DNA of 21,716 nt from assembly GCA_035278025.1 (NCBI GenBank), contig DATEJK010000067.1, forward strand, positions 1-21,716, in the 5' to 3' direction. Position numbers and translations under genes: made by a program. The notes below the pieces were generated by a model. The model was not told where the DNA came from. It did not search any database and saw only the letters and a list, made by a program, of their open reading frames with translations. Source of the stretch: JAICWP01 sp035278025 (lineage in GTDB: Bacteria > Acidobacteriota > Terriglobia > Terriglobales > Acidobacteriaceae). Shown one piece after another: positions 7,099-15,967 of the stretch; position 1 is the stretch's first letter, and the number at the start of each line of letters is the position of its first letter.

Positions 7099-8124
7099 CT
7101 AACGGGCCGCTGCTGCCGCGCGCGCTTGCTGCGGTGGCTGACTGGCCAGCAGGATCATGGTTTCCAGCGTGCGCGGCTTTTGCGCGTCGCTCACAATCAG
7201 ATAGCGCTGTTTACCGTTAGCGTCGGGCGCGAACTTTGTTCCCCCATCGGGCAGGACCGTAATTTTGCCGGGAGGGGACAGATCAAAAAATCCCTGGTCC
7301 GGCCACACCGCGTAGAGCGCCGCGGTCAAATCCCAGGTTGGCCGGTCATACGGCATCTTCATTAGCAGACGGTAGCCTTCGGCCACAGGATGGTCGGCCA
7401 CATAGGCGAAATCATGCTCGATGCTGCGGGCGGGGAAGAGCATGGCCAGGCCCACTTCATAGCCGCTGACCACAATCGGCGTGGGCCACTCCGCGAACAC
7501 TTTGCTGGCCGAGGGGACGTCGGTTTCCACGTTGAACTCTGGCTTGATGGAAACGTAGTTTCCCGCCATGGCCACCAGCAGCCGGACCTTTTTCGCCGCC
7601 AGTTCGCGGCCGCTGAGCGGGCTCATGCTGTCGGGCGGAGAATCGAGCAGGCGCGCCAGGTTGGTGCTGAAGCCCGTCTGCACAATCACCACGCTGCTAT
7701 CGGGCTGCTCCGCCAGCACCTTGCGCAAAAGGCCAACGGCTTCAGGGGCCTGGCTGCCATCGGCAATTTTGTGCGGATAGACGTAGCTGCCGTCCGGTCG
7801 CTTGCGCTCCGACGGGCCCTGGATCATGGGATTGCTTTGCGGCGTTTTGCCGTTGTGCACCATGCCGATGGGAATGTCGGGGCGCCCGTAGAAGGTATTC
7901 ACCAGGTCCACGTAAGGCGCGGCCCAGCGATTGTCCTTGGTGATGGTAACGGCCAGCAGCTTGGCCTCGCCGCGGCTCTCGAAGGCGTGCAGCATGGCCA
8001 GGGCGAGGGCGTCGTCAATGTCGTTGCCCATGTCGGTATCGAAAATGATCCGCACCGGCTGGGCGCTAGCCAGGGAAGACAAGGCAAGCATGAGGAGGAT
8101 GATGAGGGCCCTGCGCGTGTTCAC
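7099..8124 (-). CDS. Exported inosine/uridine-preferring nucleoside hydrolase family protein
   Basis: A nucleoside hydrolase-fold protein of 342 residues that should cleave the N-glycosidic bond of a nucleoside to base and ribose. The start is GTG 8124, with AAGGA 6 nt upstream; the frame is open far beyond, into dnaE, but that extension has no family similarity. Residues 1-21 make a signal peptide (LIILLMLALSSLASA), so it acts outside the cytoplasm. The calcium-binding aspartate cluster appears as FDTDMGNDIDDALAL (from Asp29), a version with two extra residues relative to the classic DTDPGIDDALAL. The second ligand region is PEFNVETD (about 195-202). The tail is alanine-rich. Which nucleoside it uses is unknown. 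It is divergent from dnaE. Confidence 0.82.
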   Translation of the reverse strand: MNTRRALIILLMLALSSLASAQPVRIIFDTDMGNDIDDALALAMLHAFESRGEAKLLAVTITKDNRWAAPYVDLVNTFYGRPDIPIGMVHNGKTPQSNPMIQGPSERKRPDGSYVYPHKIADGSQAPEAVGLLRKVLAEQPDSSVVIVQTGFSTNLARLLDSPPDSMSPLSGRELAAKKVRLLVAMAGNYVSIKPEFNVETDVPSASKVFAEWPTPIVVSGYEVGLAMLFPARSIEHDFAYVADHPVAEGYRLLMKMPYDRPTWDLTAALYAVWPDQGFFDLSPPGKITVLPDGGTKFAPDANGKQRYLIVSDAQKPRTLETMILLASQPPQQARAAAAAR

Positions 8125-8307
8125 CGGCAATCCTTTGTTCCTTTGCACCTGAGGATTTCTAGAATGCCACATTTTGGTATGTCCCTGCAGTCCTCGGCGG
8201 AGGGAGAGGCACAAATCGCACAAACTGTGGATATTTGGGTGTCGCCCCGGCCGCAACAGGTGGGTAAAATGGAAGTAACGAATCCCATTCGCAGCTTTCC
8301 ATAGGGC
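8125..8307. other. Divergent intergenic region, nucleoside hydrolase / dnaE
   Basis: A 183-bp region that must carry promoters for both directions. A TAAAAT at 8265-8270 lies about 40 bp before dnaE and could serve as its -10 box, but no matching -35 is found at 16-18 bp. Immediately before the dnaE ATG only a weak ATAGGG is seen. No hairpin or repeat stands out. Confidence 0.3.
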
Positions 8308-11300
8308 ATGGCCGAACAGTTCATCCATCTTCACCTGCACACCGATTATTCGCTGCTGGACGGCGCCTGCGACGTGCACAAACTTGTGGACCGGGTGCAT
8401 TCCCTGGGAATGCCGGCCGTGGCCATGACCGACCACGGTAACATCTTCGGCGCGGTGGACTTTTTCAATGCCGCCACCAAGCACGGGGTCAAGCCCATCA
8501 TCGGCTGCGAACTTTACGTCTGCAAAAAAGACGACCACCGCACCGACCGCACTCCCCCCGACGGCGACACCTACAACCACCTGCTGGTGCTGGCGGAGAA
8601 CGAAGAAGGCTATCGCAACCTGGCCAAGATCACTTCCGAAGCATCACTTCATGGTTTTTATTACAAGCCGCGCATCAGCAAACAATTCCTGGCCGAGCAC
8701 ACCCGGGGACTGATTGCTCTTTCCGGCTGCCTGAAGGGCGAAGTTTGCGAGCGCCTGACGGAAGGGAAGTACGCGGATGCGAAAAAAGCCGCCGCCTTCT
8801 ACCGCGAGATCTTCGGTCCGCGGAACTTCTTTGTCGAAATCCAGGATCAGGGCCTGGAGATGGAACGGCGCATTCACAAGGACCTGTTCCGGTTGGGGCA
8901 GGAACTGGACACCCCGCTGGTGGCCACCAACGACAGCCATTACCTGTGCGAGGAAGACGCTCACGCCCAGGACGTGATGGTGTGTATCCAGACCGGCAAG
9001 TCAATCCAGGACACCAACCGGATGAAGTTCCAGGGTACCGAGTTTTACGTCAAGAGCTACGACGAGATGTACCGCGTGTTCAAAGACGCGCCCGACGTGC
9101 TCTCCCAGACCCTGGCCATCGCGGAGCGCTGCAATCTGCGCCTGGAAAAGATCAGCCATCCCTTCCCCCGCTTCGACGTGCCGGCAGGCGAAACCCTCGA
9201 CACCTATTTCGAAAAGGTGGCTCGCCTGGGCTTTGCCCGCCGGGCTGAGACTTTGCGTTCGCTGGCGGCTCAAGGCCGGCTCAAGCATCCGCTTACTGAG
9301 TACGAGCAGCGCCTCGGGCGCGAGATCGGCATCATCCAGCAGATGAAGTTTGCCGGTTATTTCCTGATTGTGTGGGACTTTATCCGCTACGCCAAGGAGA
9401 ACCATATTCCCGTGGGACCGGGGCGCGGCTCGGCGGCGGGCTCGCTGGTCTCCTACGCCATGGGCATTACCGACATTGACCCCCTGCAGCACGACTTGCT
9501 GTTCGAGCGCTTCCTGAACCCGGAACGCGTCTCCATGCCCGATATTGACATTGATTTCTGCATGAACCGGCGGGGCGAGGTCATTAGCTACGTCACCCAG
9601 AAGTACGGGCGCGAGAACGTGGCCCAGATCATCACCTTCGGCACCATGGCCGCCAAGGCGGCCATCAAGGACGTGGGCCGGGCGATGGAAATTCCCTACG
9701 CCGAGGTGGACCGAATCGCCAAGATGGTGCCCACCACGCTAAACATCACCATCGATAAGGCGCTGGAGGACTCGCCTCCGCTCAAGACCGCCTACGACAA
9801 CGACGGCCAAGTCAGGCAATTGATTGAAACAGCGAAGAAGCTCGAAGGCTTGGTGCGCAACTCGGGGGTGCACGCCGCCGGGGTCGTCATTTCACCTCGT
9901 CCGCTGATCGAGCTGGTGCCCCTGCACAAGACCAAGAACGACGAAATCGTCACCGCCTTCGACATGACCGCCATCGAAAAGCTGGGCCTGTTGAAGATGG
10001 ACTTTCTCGGGCTCACCACGCTCACCATTCTCGATGACGCCCTCAAGCTGATCGCGCAGACGCGCGGCCAGAAGATGACCCTCGACGATATCCCGCTGGA
10101 AGACAACGAGACCTACGAGAAGGTCTTCCACAAGGGGCTGACCTCGGGTGTCTTCCAGTTTGAATCGCACGGCATGAGAGACGTGCTGCGCCGCTACCAG
10201 CCCAACTCCATCCAGGACCTGACCGCCCTCAACGCGCTTTACCGCCCCGGTCCCATCCAGGGCGGCATGATTGACGACTTCATTGACCGCAAGCACGGAC
10301 GCAAGAAGATTGAATACGAACTGCCGGAACTGGAAGAGAACCTCAAAGAGACACTGGGCGTCATCGTCTACCAGGAACAGGTGATGCAGATCGCCAACCG
10401 GCTGGCCGGCTACTCCCTGGGTGAGGCCGACTTGCTGCGGCGCGCCATGGGCAAGAAGAAGGCCGAGGAAATGGCCAAGCAGCGGGAGCGCTTCGTGGAG
10501 GGCGCCACCCAGCGCGGCTTCCCGCCCAGGAAGATCGAGAAGATTTTCGACCTCATGGAGCAGTTTGCCGGTTATGGCTTCAACAAATCGCACTCAGCGG
10601 CTTACGCCCTGCTGGCCTACCACACCGCCTACCTGAAAACGCATTATCCGGTGGAGTTCATGGCCGCGCTGCTCACCTCGGTGACCGGCAACACTGACGA
10701 GGTGGTGAAATACATCAATGAGTGCCGCGAGATGGGCATTGCGGTAGAGGCGCCGGACATCAACGTCAGCGACGCCAACTTCACGCCCCATGGAGCCGCC
10801 ATACGCTTCGGCCTGGCGGCGGTGAAGAACGTGGGGCACAACGCCATCGAATCCATTGTGGCGGCGCGCAAGGAAGTGGGCCGCTTCCAGACCATTTACC
10901 AGTTCTGCGAGAAGGTGGACCTGCGCCTGCTCAACAAGCGCGTGCTGGAGTCGCTGATCAAGAGCGGCGCTATGGATTCGCTCGGCCGCCGGGCGCAGCT
11001 CATGGAGGTGCTGGACAAAGCTATGGAGCGCGCGGCCAAGGCGCAGCGCGACGCCGAATCCGGCCAGCACGGCCTGTTCGGCGTTTTCCAGCAGGATGAG
11101 GCACACGCCCACAACGACCGGCTGCCCGAGGTGCCGGACTGGGATGAGCACCAGCGCCTGACTGCGGAAAAGGAGATCCTGGGCTTCTTCATCACCGGCC
11201 ACCCGCTGGAAAAGTACCGCGACAAGCTGCGCGACCTGAACGCGCGCACAGCCGAAGAAATTGGCCAGATGAAATACTCCACGGGCAAAGACGAGGAGAT

Positions 11301-11793
11301 CTGCATCGGAGGCATCATCGCCAATGTGCGCGTGCTCAAGTCCAAGCGCGGCGACCTCTACGCCCAGGCCACCCTGGAAGACATGACCGGCTCGCTCGAC
11401 ATGCTGGTGTTTCCCGACGCCTACAAGCGCCTGGGGGAGCGGCTGAAACTCGAGGTGCCGGTGCTGGTGCGCAGCGGGGTGCGGGTCGAGGAAGGCGCCA
11501 GTCCCAAGCTAACGGTCAGCGACATCATGCCGCTGGAGGATGCCCGTCCCAAGCTGGCCAATCACCTGCGCATCCGCATCCCACTGGAAACCGCCACCGC
11601 GGCCACGGTGGATCACCTGCACCTGCTCTGCGCCGAGCGCAAAGGCGCTGCCAAAGTGTTATTTGACGTGGAGCGCCAGGGCGACTTCATGGTGGTAATG
11701 GAAGCCGAAGGCTATAATGTCCAACCAGACCGCAACTTCATTGACCGCGTGGAGGAACTTTGCGGGCGGGGCAGCGTGCGGATTATAGATTGA
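8308..11793 (+). CDS. dnaE: DNA polymerase III alpha subunit (replicative polymerase)
   Basis: A full-length 1161-residue C-family replicative polymerase (E. coli DnaE has 1160). The N-terminal PHP domain keeps a full metal-ligand set: His9, His11, Asp18, His43, Glu68, His91, Cys141, Asp209, His211. The polymerase active site is MPDIDIDFCMNRR with Asp414 and Asp416, and the third catalytic aspartate is Asp565 in LLKMDFLGL. PGRGSAAGSLVSYA (371-384) is the conserved palm motif. QHGLF at 920-924 fits the internal beta-clamp-binding pentapeptide, at the same numbering as in E. coli. A C-terminal OB fold (IGGIIANVRVLKSKRG region) precedes the tail. No intein or break is seen. Its ATG has only a weak ribosome-binding site. 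accA follows on the same strand, probably co-transcribed. Confidence 0.97.
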   Translation: MAEQFIHLHLHTDYSLLDGACDVHKLVDRVHSLGMPAVAMTDHGNIFGAVDFFNAATKHGVKPIIGCELYVCKKDDHRTDRTPPDGDTYNHLLVLAENEEGYRNLAKITSEASLHGFYYKPRISKQFLAEHTRGLIALSGCLKGEVCERLTEGKYADAKKAAAFYREIFGPRNFFVEIQDQGLEMERRIHKDLFRLGQELDTPLVATNDSHYLCEEDAHAQDVMVCIQTGKSIQDTNRMKFQGTEFYVKSYDEMYRVFKDAPDVLSQTLAIAERCNLRLEKISHPFPRFDVPAGETLDTYFEKVARLGFARRAETLRSLAAQGRLKHPLTEYEQRLGREIGIIQQMKFAGYFLIVWDFIRYAKENHIPVGPGRGSAAGSLVSYAMGITDIDPLQHDLLFERFLNPERVSMPDIDIDFCMNRRGEVISYVTQKYGRENVAQIITFGTMAAKAAIKDVGRAMEIPYAEVDRIAKMVPTTLNITIDKALEDSPPLKTAYDNDGQVRQLIETAKKLEGLVRNSGVHAAGVVISPRPLIELVPLHKTKNDEIVTAFDMTAIEKLGLLKMDFLGLTTLTILDDALKLIAQTRGQKMTLDDIPLEDNETYEKVFHKGLTSGVFQFESHGMRDVLRRYQPNSIQDLTALNALYRPGPIQGGMIDDFIDRKHGRKKIEYELPELEENLKETLGVIVYQEQVMQIANRLAGYSLGEADLLRRAMGKKKAEEMAKQRERFVEGATQRGFPPRKIEKIFDLMEQFAGYGFNKSHSAAYALLAYHTAYLKTHYPVEFMAALLTSVTGNTDEVVKYINECREMGIAVEAPDINVSDANFTPHGAAIRFGLAAVKNVGHNAIESIVAARKEVGRFQTIYQFCEKVDLRLLNKRVLESLIKSGAMDSLGRRAQLMEVLDKAMERAAKAQRDAESGQHGLFGVFQQDEAHAHNDRLPEVPDWDEHQRLTAEKEILGFFITGHPLEKYRDKLRDLNARTAEEIGQMKYSTGKDEEICIGGIIANVRVLKSKRGDLYAQATLEDMTGSLDMLVFPDAYKRLGERLKLEVPVLVRSGVRVEEGASPKLTVSDIMPLEDARPKLANHLRIRIPLETATAATVDHLHLLCAERKGAAKVLFDVERQGDFMVVMEAEGYNVQPDRNFIDRVEELCGRGSVRIID

Positions 11794-11951
11794 AGCGAGT
11801 GGCAGCCACGACGAAACACGGCTCAGGCGGAGCGGGCATCGGGGCGGCGCGGGCACGCGAAGGCAGCGACGGTGTTTTCGCGGTTTCTGAATTCCTGCTC
11901 TCCATGGTGGAATCGCTGTGGGAAGCGTCGGTGGACGGCCGGCAGACCAGA

Positions 11952-12908
11952 ATGGAATCGGCAACCAAGGCACAACACGAACTGGAACGAATCGAGCAGC
12001 AGATCGCACAACTGGAAACCCTGGCAGGCGACAACCAGGACGCCCACCGTAAGTTGCAGCAACTGCACGAGCGGGTCAATGCCCTGCGGCAGCAGATTTA
12101 CGCCCACCTCAATGCCTGGGAAAAGACCGAACTGGCGCGACATCCCCAGCGCCCTTACCTGCTGGACTACGTGGAGCGCATTTTTGCCGACTGGAGCGAG
12201 TTGCACGGCGACCGTGCATTCGGCGACGACCCCGCCATCGTCTGCGGGATGGCCCGCTTCCACGGCGACGAGGTGCTGGTGCTGGGGCACCAGAAAGCGC
12301 GCGATACCAAGCAAAAGGTCTACCGCAATTTCGGCATGCCCAACCCCGAGGGTTATCGCAAGGCGCTGCGGGCGATGCGGCTGGCGGAAAAATTCGGCCG
12401 CCCGATTTTCACCTTCGTGGACACCCCCGGCGCTTATCCCGGCCTGGGAGCTGAGGAGCGGGGACAGGCGGAGGCCATCGCCCGCAACCTGCGGGAAATG
12501 GCGCGCCTGCAGGTGCCCATCGTCACCACCATCACCGGGGAAGGGGGCAGCGGCGGGGCTCTGGCCATCGCCGTGGCCGACAGGGTACTGATGTTGGAGA
12601 ACGCCATTTACTCGGTGATTTCACCCGAGGGTTGCGCTTCCATCATGTGGCGCGATGCCGGCAAAAAGGAGCTGGCCGCCCAGGCCCTGCGCATCACCGC
12701 CGCCGATCTGCGCGAGCTGGGCTGCGTGGATGAAGTGGTGCCCGAGCCCGAAGGCGGAGCCCATCGCGACCATGATGCCGCCGCCGCCTTGGTGGATAAG
12801 GCCCTGCACAAGAGCTATAGCGAGCTCAAAAAAATCCCCGCTTCCGCTTTAGTCGCCTCACGATACAATAAGTTCCGCCAGATGGCGCAGTTCTTCCGCC
12901 AGGACTAG
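11952..12908 (+). CDS. accA: Acetyl-CoA carboxylase carboxyltransferase subunit alpha
   Basis: AccA, with AccD, transfers the carboxyl group from biotin carboxyl carrier protein to acetyl-CoA, making malonyl-CoA for fatty-acid synthesis in the cytoplasm. Family blocks are RHPQRPYLLDYV (63-74), RNFGMPNPEGYRKALR (125-140), FVDTPGAYPGLGAEERGQ (145-162), GEGGSGGALAI (186-196) and SVISPEGCASIMW (211-223). From ATG 11952 it has 318 residues, matching the usual 319. The same frame is open upstream into the end of dnaE (GTG or ATG choices at 11760 and 11904), adding up to 64 residues without AccA similarity; no start has a clear Shine-Dalgarno, so the start rests on family length. The N-terminal helix of residues 5-50 is the normal AccA coiled region. 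The dnaE-accA order is also that of E. coli. Confidence 0.93.
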   Translation: MESATKAQHELERIEQQIAQLETLAGDNQDAHRKLQQLHERVNALRQQIYAHLNAWEKTELARHPQRPYLLDYVERIFADWSELHGDRAFGDDPAIVCGMARFHGDEVLVLGHQKARDTKQKVYRNFGMPNPEGYRKALRAMRLAEKFGRPIFTFVDTPGAYPGLGAEERGQAEAIARNLREMARLQVPIVTTITGEGGSGGALAIAVADRVLMLENAIYSVISPEGCASIMWRDAGKKELAAQALRITAADLRELGCVDEVVPEPEGGAHRDHDAAAALVDKALHKSYSELKKIPASALVASRYNKFRQMAQFFRQD

Positions 12909-12950
12909 TGTCGCCGGTTTATCAGTCCTGTTCCCCCGCTGCTCGCGGCT

Positions 12951-12978
12951 TTGCTCCATCCCAGGCGGTTTGTATAAT
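12951..12978 (+). promoter_or_regulatory. Sigma70-type promoter of the oxidoreductase operon
   Basis: A perfect -10 box TATAAT (12973-12978) lies 68 bp before the ATG of the alpha subunit. A partial -35 box TTGCTC (12951-12956) sits 16 bp upstream. This is the cleanest promoter in the window and fits a separately transcribed two-gene operon. A ribosome-binding site AAGGA (13033-13037) follows, 9 nt before the start codon. The -10 is clear; the -35 is weak. Confidence 0.55.
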
Positions 12979-13046
12979 GAATAGTCTCCCCATAGATGCG
13001 AAGCCCATTCCAGTCCCGCTGCAGGGCATCATAAGGATAAGACCCC

Positions 13047-14879
13047 ATGGCCACCACTGATGTAGCGATCCAGCATGCCGGGCAACCCACCGGCAAACCC
13101 ATCATCAACGATATGAGCATCCAGGTAGCCACCGTGAACGGTTCTGGCTCCCAGAGTTCGAACACGGTGCTGCTGCGCACCATTTTTCAAATGGGCGTGC
13201 CCGTTTCCGGCAAGAATCTGTTTCCTTCCAACATCGCCGGCCTGCCTACCTGGTACACCATCCGGGCCAACAAGGACGGCTACATCGCGCGCAAGAAGGA
13301 GATCGATTTTTTGGTGGCCATGAACCCGGAAACCGCCCAGGAAGACGTCATGGCCCTGGGCGAGGGCGCGGTCGTTCTCTACGACGAGCCTCTCAACCTG
13401 CGCAGCCTGCGCCAGGATCTGATTTTTTACTCCGTGCCCTACGACAAGCTGGTGGCCACTGTGTGCCCGGAAGCCAAGCTGCGCAAACTGGTCAAGAACA
13501 TGGTTTATGTGGGCGTGGTCGCCCGCCTGCTCAACCTGGAGATGGCGGAAGTGGAAAAGGCCATCCGCAAACAGTTTGCCCGCAAGGTGAAAGCGGCGGA
13601 ACTGAACCTGGCGGCGGCGCGCGCCGGCTACGATTACGCCCTCTCCAGCCTCACCAAGAACGACCCTTACCGCATCGAGCGCATGGACAAGAACCGGGGC
13701 AAGATCATCATTGACGGCAATTCCGCCTCCGCCCTGGGCTGCATGTTTGCCGGCGTCACCGTGGTCACCTGGTACCCGATCACCCCCTCCTCTTCGCTCG
13801 TCGAAACCCTCATTGATTACATGAAGGAATACCGCATCGGGCCTGACGGTAAGGCCACCTTCGCCATTGTGCAGGCGGAAGACGAGCTCGCCGCTATCGG
13901 CATGGTCATCGGCGCCGGCTGGGCGGGTGCCCGCTCCATGACCGCCACCGCCGGACCCGGTATTTCACTGATGGCGGAATTCGCCGGCCTGGCCTACTAC
14001 GTCGAGGTGCCGGCAGTCATCTGGGACATCCAGCGCGTGGGACCGTCCACCGGCTTGCCCACCCGCACCTCGCAAGGTGATGTGCTCTGTACCGCGTTCC
14101 TCTCCCACGGCGATACCAGGCATATCCTGCTGTTCCCCTCCTCGCCGCATGAGTGCTTCAGCTTTGCCGGCGAGGCTTTCGACTTGGCGGAGCAGTTCCA
14201 GACGCCGGTGTTCGTGCTCTCCGACCTCGATCTGGGCATGAACAACTGGATGTCGGAGCCCTTTGATTATCCGGAGAAGCCCATCCAGCGAGGCAAGGTG
14301 CTGAGCAAGGAAGATCTGGAGCGGCTGGGCGCCTTCCAGCGCTATAAGGACGTGGAAGGGGACGGCATCCCCTACCGCACCCTGCCCGGCACCGAACACC
14401 CGGCCGCCGCCTGGTTCGCGCGCGGCAGCGGTCATAACGAAAAATCGCAGTACAGTGAGCGGCCGGACGACTTCGAGCACAACATGGAGCGCATCAATCG
14501 CAAGTTTGAAACCGCGCGCTCTTATGTGCCTCGCCCTGAGGTGCACACCGGCAAGTCCAAAATTGGAATCATCGCTTACGGCACATCGCACTGGGCTATT
14601 ACCGAGAGCCGCGACCAGTTGCGCGCCGAGTACAACCTGGAAACCGATTACCTGCGGGTGCGGGCTTATCCCTTCACCCGCGAAGTGCATGAATTTATCG
14701 AGAAGCACGACCGCGTCTATATAGTGGAGCAGAACCGCGACGCGCAGCTCCTGTCGTTGCTCAAGCTGGACCTGGCGCCGGAGCGGGTCACCCGCCTGCG
14801 CAGTATCGCGCACATTCATGGCCTGCCGCTGGACGCACGTTCCGTAACCGACGAGATCATGATGATGGAGGGCAAGTAA
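13047..14879 (+). CDS. korA: 2-oxoacid (2-oxoglutarate-type) ferredoxin oxidoreductase, fused gamma-alpha subunit
   Basis: The 610-residue protein combines the gamma domain (about 24-205, starting VATVNGSGSQSSNTVLLR) and the alpha domain (from about 221, DGNSASALGCMFAGV) of a two-subunit 2-oxoacid:ferredoxin oxidoreductase. YPITPSSSL (243-251) is the alpha-subunit motif near the thiamine site; EDELAAIG, TAGPGISLM and TRTSQGD follow in the order expected of the family. The enzyme oxidatively decarboxylates a 2-oxo acid with CoA, giving acyl-CoA and reduced ferredoxin, and can run in reverse in some organisms. The fused form is typical of KorA. Its stop codon is immediately followed by the beta-subunit ATG, so the two are translated as a unit. 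Specificity for 2-oxoglutarate rather than pyruvate is inferred from family form. No ferredoxin gene is adjacent. Confidence 0.9.
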   Translation: MATTDVAIQHAGQPTGKPIINDMSIQVATVNGSGSQSSNTVLLRTIFQMGVPVSGKNLFPSNIAGLPTWYTIRANKDGYIARKKEIDFLVAMNPETAQEDVMALGEGAVVLYDEPLNLRSLRQDLIFYSVPYDKLVATVCPEAKLRKLVKNMVYVGVVARLLNLEMAEVEKAIRKQFARKVKAAELNLAAARAGYDYALSSLTKNDPYRIERMDKNRGKIIIDGNSASALGCMFAGVTVVTWYPITPSSSLVETLIDYMKEYRIGPDGKATFAIVQAEDELAAIGMVIGAGWAGARSMTATAGPGISLMAEFAGLAYYVEVPAVIWDIQRVGPSTGLPTRTSQGDVLCTAFLSHGDTRHILLFPSSPHECFSFAGEAFDLAEQFQTPVFVLSDLDLGMNNWMSEPFDYPEKPIQRGKVLSKEDLERLGAFQRYKDVEGDGIPYRTLPGTEHPAAAWFARGSGHNEKSQYSERPDDFEHNMERINRKFETARSYVPRPEVHTGKSKIGIIAYGTSHWAITESRDQLRAEYNLETDYLRVRAYPFTREVHEFIEKHDRVYIVEQNRDAQLLSLLKLDLAPERVTRLRSIAHIHGLPLDARSVTDEIMMMEGK

Positions 14880-15920
14880 ATGGCGAGCACATCCACACCC
14901 ACGCCCAAGACCAACCGCATTGGCCTGAGCGTTTTGGACTACAAAGGGGGCAAGACCACGCTTTGTGCCGGCTGTGGCCACAACGCCATCTCCGAGCGCA
15001 TTCTGGAAGCCATGTACGAAATGGGCGTACAGCCCGAGCGCGTGGCCAAGCTGAGCGGCATCGGTTGCTCATCCAAGAGCCCGGCTTATTTCATGAACCG
15101 CTCTCACAGCTTCAACGCGGTCCACGGGCGCATGCCGTCAGTGGCCACCGGGGCGGTGCTGGCCAATCGCAACCTGCTGGCCTTGGGCGTCAGCGGCGAC
15201 GGCGATACCGCCTCCATCGGCATGGGCCAGTTCATCCACCTCATGCGGCGGAACCTGCCTATCATCTACATCATCGAGGATAACGGCGTGTACGGGCTGA
15301 CCAAGGGCCAGTTCTCCGCCACTGCAGATATTGGTTCCAAGCTGAAGACAGGCGTGGTCAACGACCTGCCCGCGATTGATACCTGCGTGCTCGCCATCCA
15401 ACTGGGTGCCACTTTCGTGGGGCGCTCCTTTTCCGGCGACAAACGCCAACTGCATGCCATGATGAAGGCGGCTATCGCCCACCGCGGCACCGTTATGCTC
15501 GATGTGATTTCGCCTTGCGTGACCTTCAATGACCACGAGGGTTCCACCAAGTCCTACAAGTACATGAAGGACCACGACGAGCCGCTGCACGAAGTGAGCT
15601 TCGTGCCGGTCTTCGAGGATATCAGCGTGGACTACGACCCCGGCACAACGGTGGATGTGACCATGCACGACGGCTCGCAGCTCCGTCTGCGCAAACTGGA
15701 AGAGGAGTACGACCCCACCAACCGTATTGCCGCCATCGGCCGCTTGCTCGAGGCGCACGAGAAGAACGAGGTGCTTACTGGGGTGCTTTACGTGAACACC
15801 AAGGCGCCCAACTTTATTGACCTGGTGAATATGACGGACAAGCCCCTGGCCACTTTGCCGCAAGAGCTCACCCGTCCCAGCCGCAAGGCGCTGGAAGAGT
15901 GTATGGAAGAATTGCGCTAG
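14880..15920 (+). CDS. korB: 2-oxoacid (2-oxoglutarate-type) ferredoxin oxidoreductase, beta subunit
   Basis: The 346-residue catalytic partner carries thiamine diphosphate and one [4Fe-4S] cluster. Cluster cysteines of two-subunit enzymes are all present: Cys29 and Cys32 in LCAGCGHN, Cys63 in GIGCSSK and Cys213 in ISPCVTFND. The thiamine/magnesium motif runs from GDGD (107-110) to Asn135 in EDNGVYGLTKGQ. HGRMPSVATG (82-91) is a conserved family block. The protein is somewhat longer than many KorB (about 290 residues), with a C-terminal tail after about 290 that ends in a charged helix. It starts directly after the alpha-subunit stop and must be translated with it. This kind of enzyme often replaces or supplements 2-oxoglutarate dehydrogenase; whether this genome also has the dehydrogenase cannot be seen here. 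Confidence 0.9.
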   Translation: MASTSTPTPKTNRIGLSVLDYKGGKTTLCAGCGHNAISERILEAMYEMGVQPERVAKLSGIGCSSKSPAYFMNRSHSFNAVHGRMPSVATGAVLANRNLLALGVSGDGDTASIGMGQFIHLMRRNLPIIYIIEDNGVYGLTKGQFSATADIGSKLKTGVVNDLPAIDTCVLAIQLGATFVGRSFSGDKRQLHAMMKAAIAHRGTVMLDVISPCVTFNDHEGSTKSYKYMKDHDEPLHEVSFVPVFEDISVDYDPGTTVDVTMHDGSQLRLRKLEEEYDPTNRIAAIGRLLEAHEKNEVLTGVLYVNTKAPNFIDLVNMTDKPLATLPQELTRPSRKALEECMEELR

Positions 15921-15923
15921 GGC

Positions 15924-15951
15924 AGTTGCCGGTACGAGGTTCCCGGTTCTC
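15924..15951. repeat. Short degenerate heptad array
   Basis: Four consecutive 7-mers follow the beta-subunit stop: AGTTGCC, GGTACGA, GGTTCCC, GGTTCTC. The last two differ at one position; the first two are degenerate. The array lies in the only gap between two convergent genes. It is short and could be chance, but heptad arrays built on a similar GGTTCCC core are my recollection of intergenic sequence in this type of genome. Confidence 0.3.
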
Positions 15952-15967
15952 GGCCCGACTTCCGCTT

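Noticed and set aside
8125..8580. N-terminal extension of the nucleoside hydrolase by 152 residues
   Set aside because: The extension is antisense to the 5' end of dnaE, has no family similarity and would bury the signal peptide; GTG 8124 has a ribosome-binding site.
12936..12956. CCGC-TGCTC-GCGG hairpin after accA as a terminator
   Set aside because: The stem is only 4 bp, and the following CTTTG is too short to count as a U-tract.
13965..14981. Minus-strand ORF of 338 codons under korA/korB
   Set aside because: It lies wholly antisense to well-conserved oxidoreductase sequence and shows no family motif.
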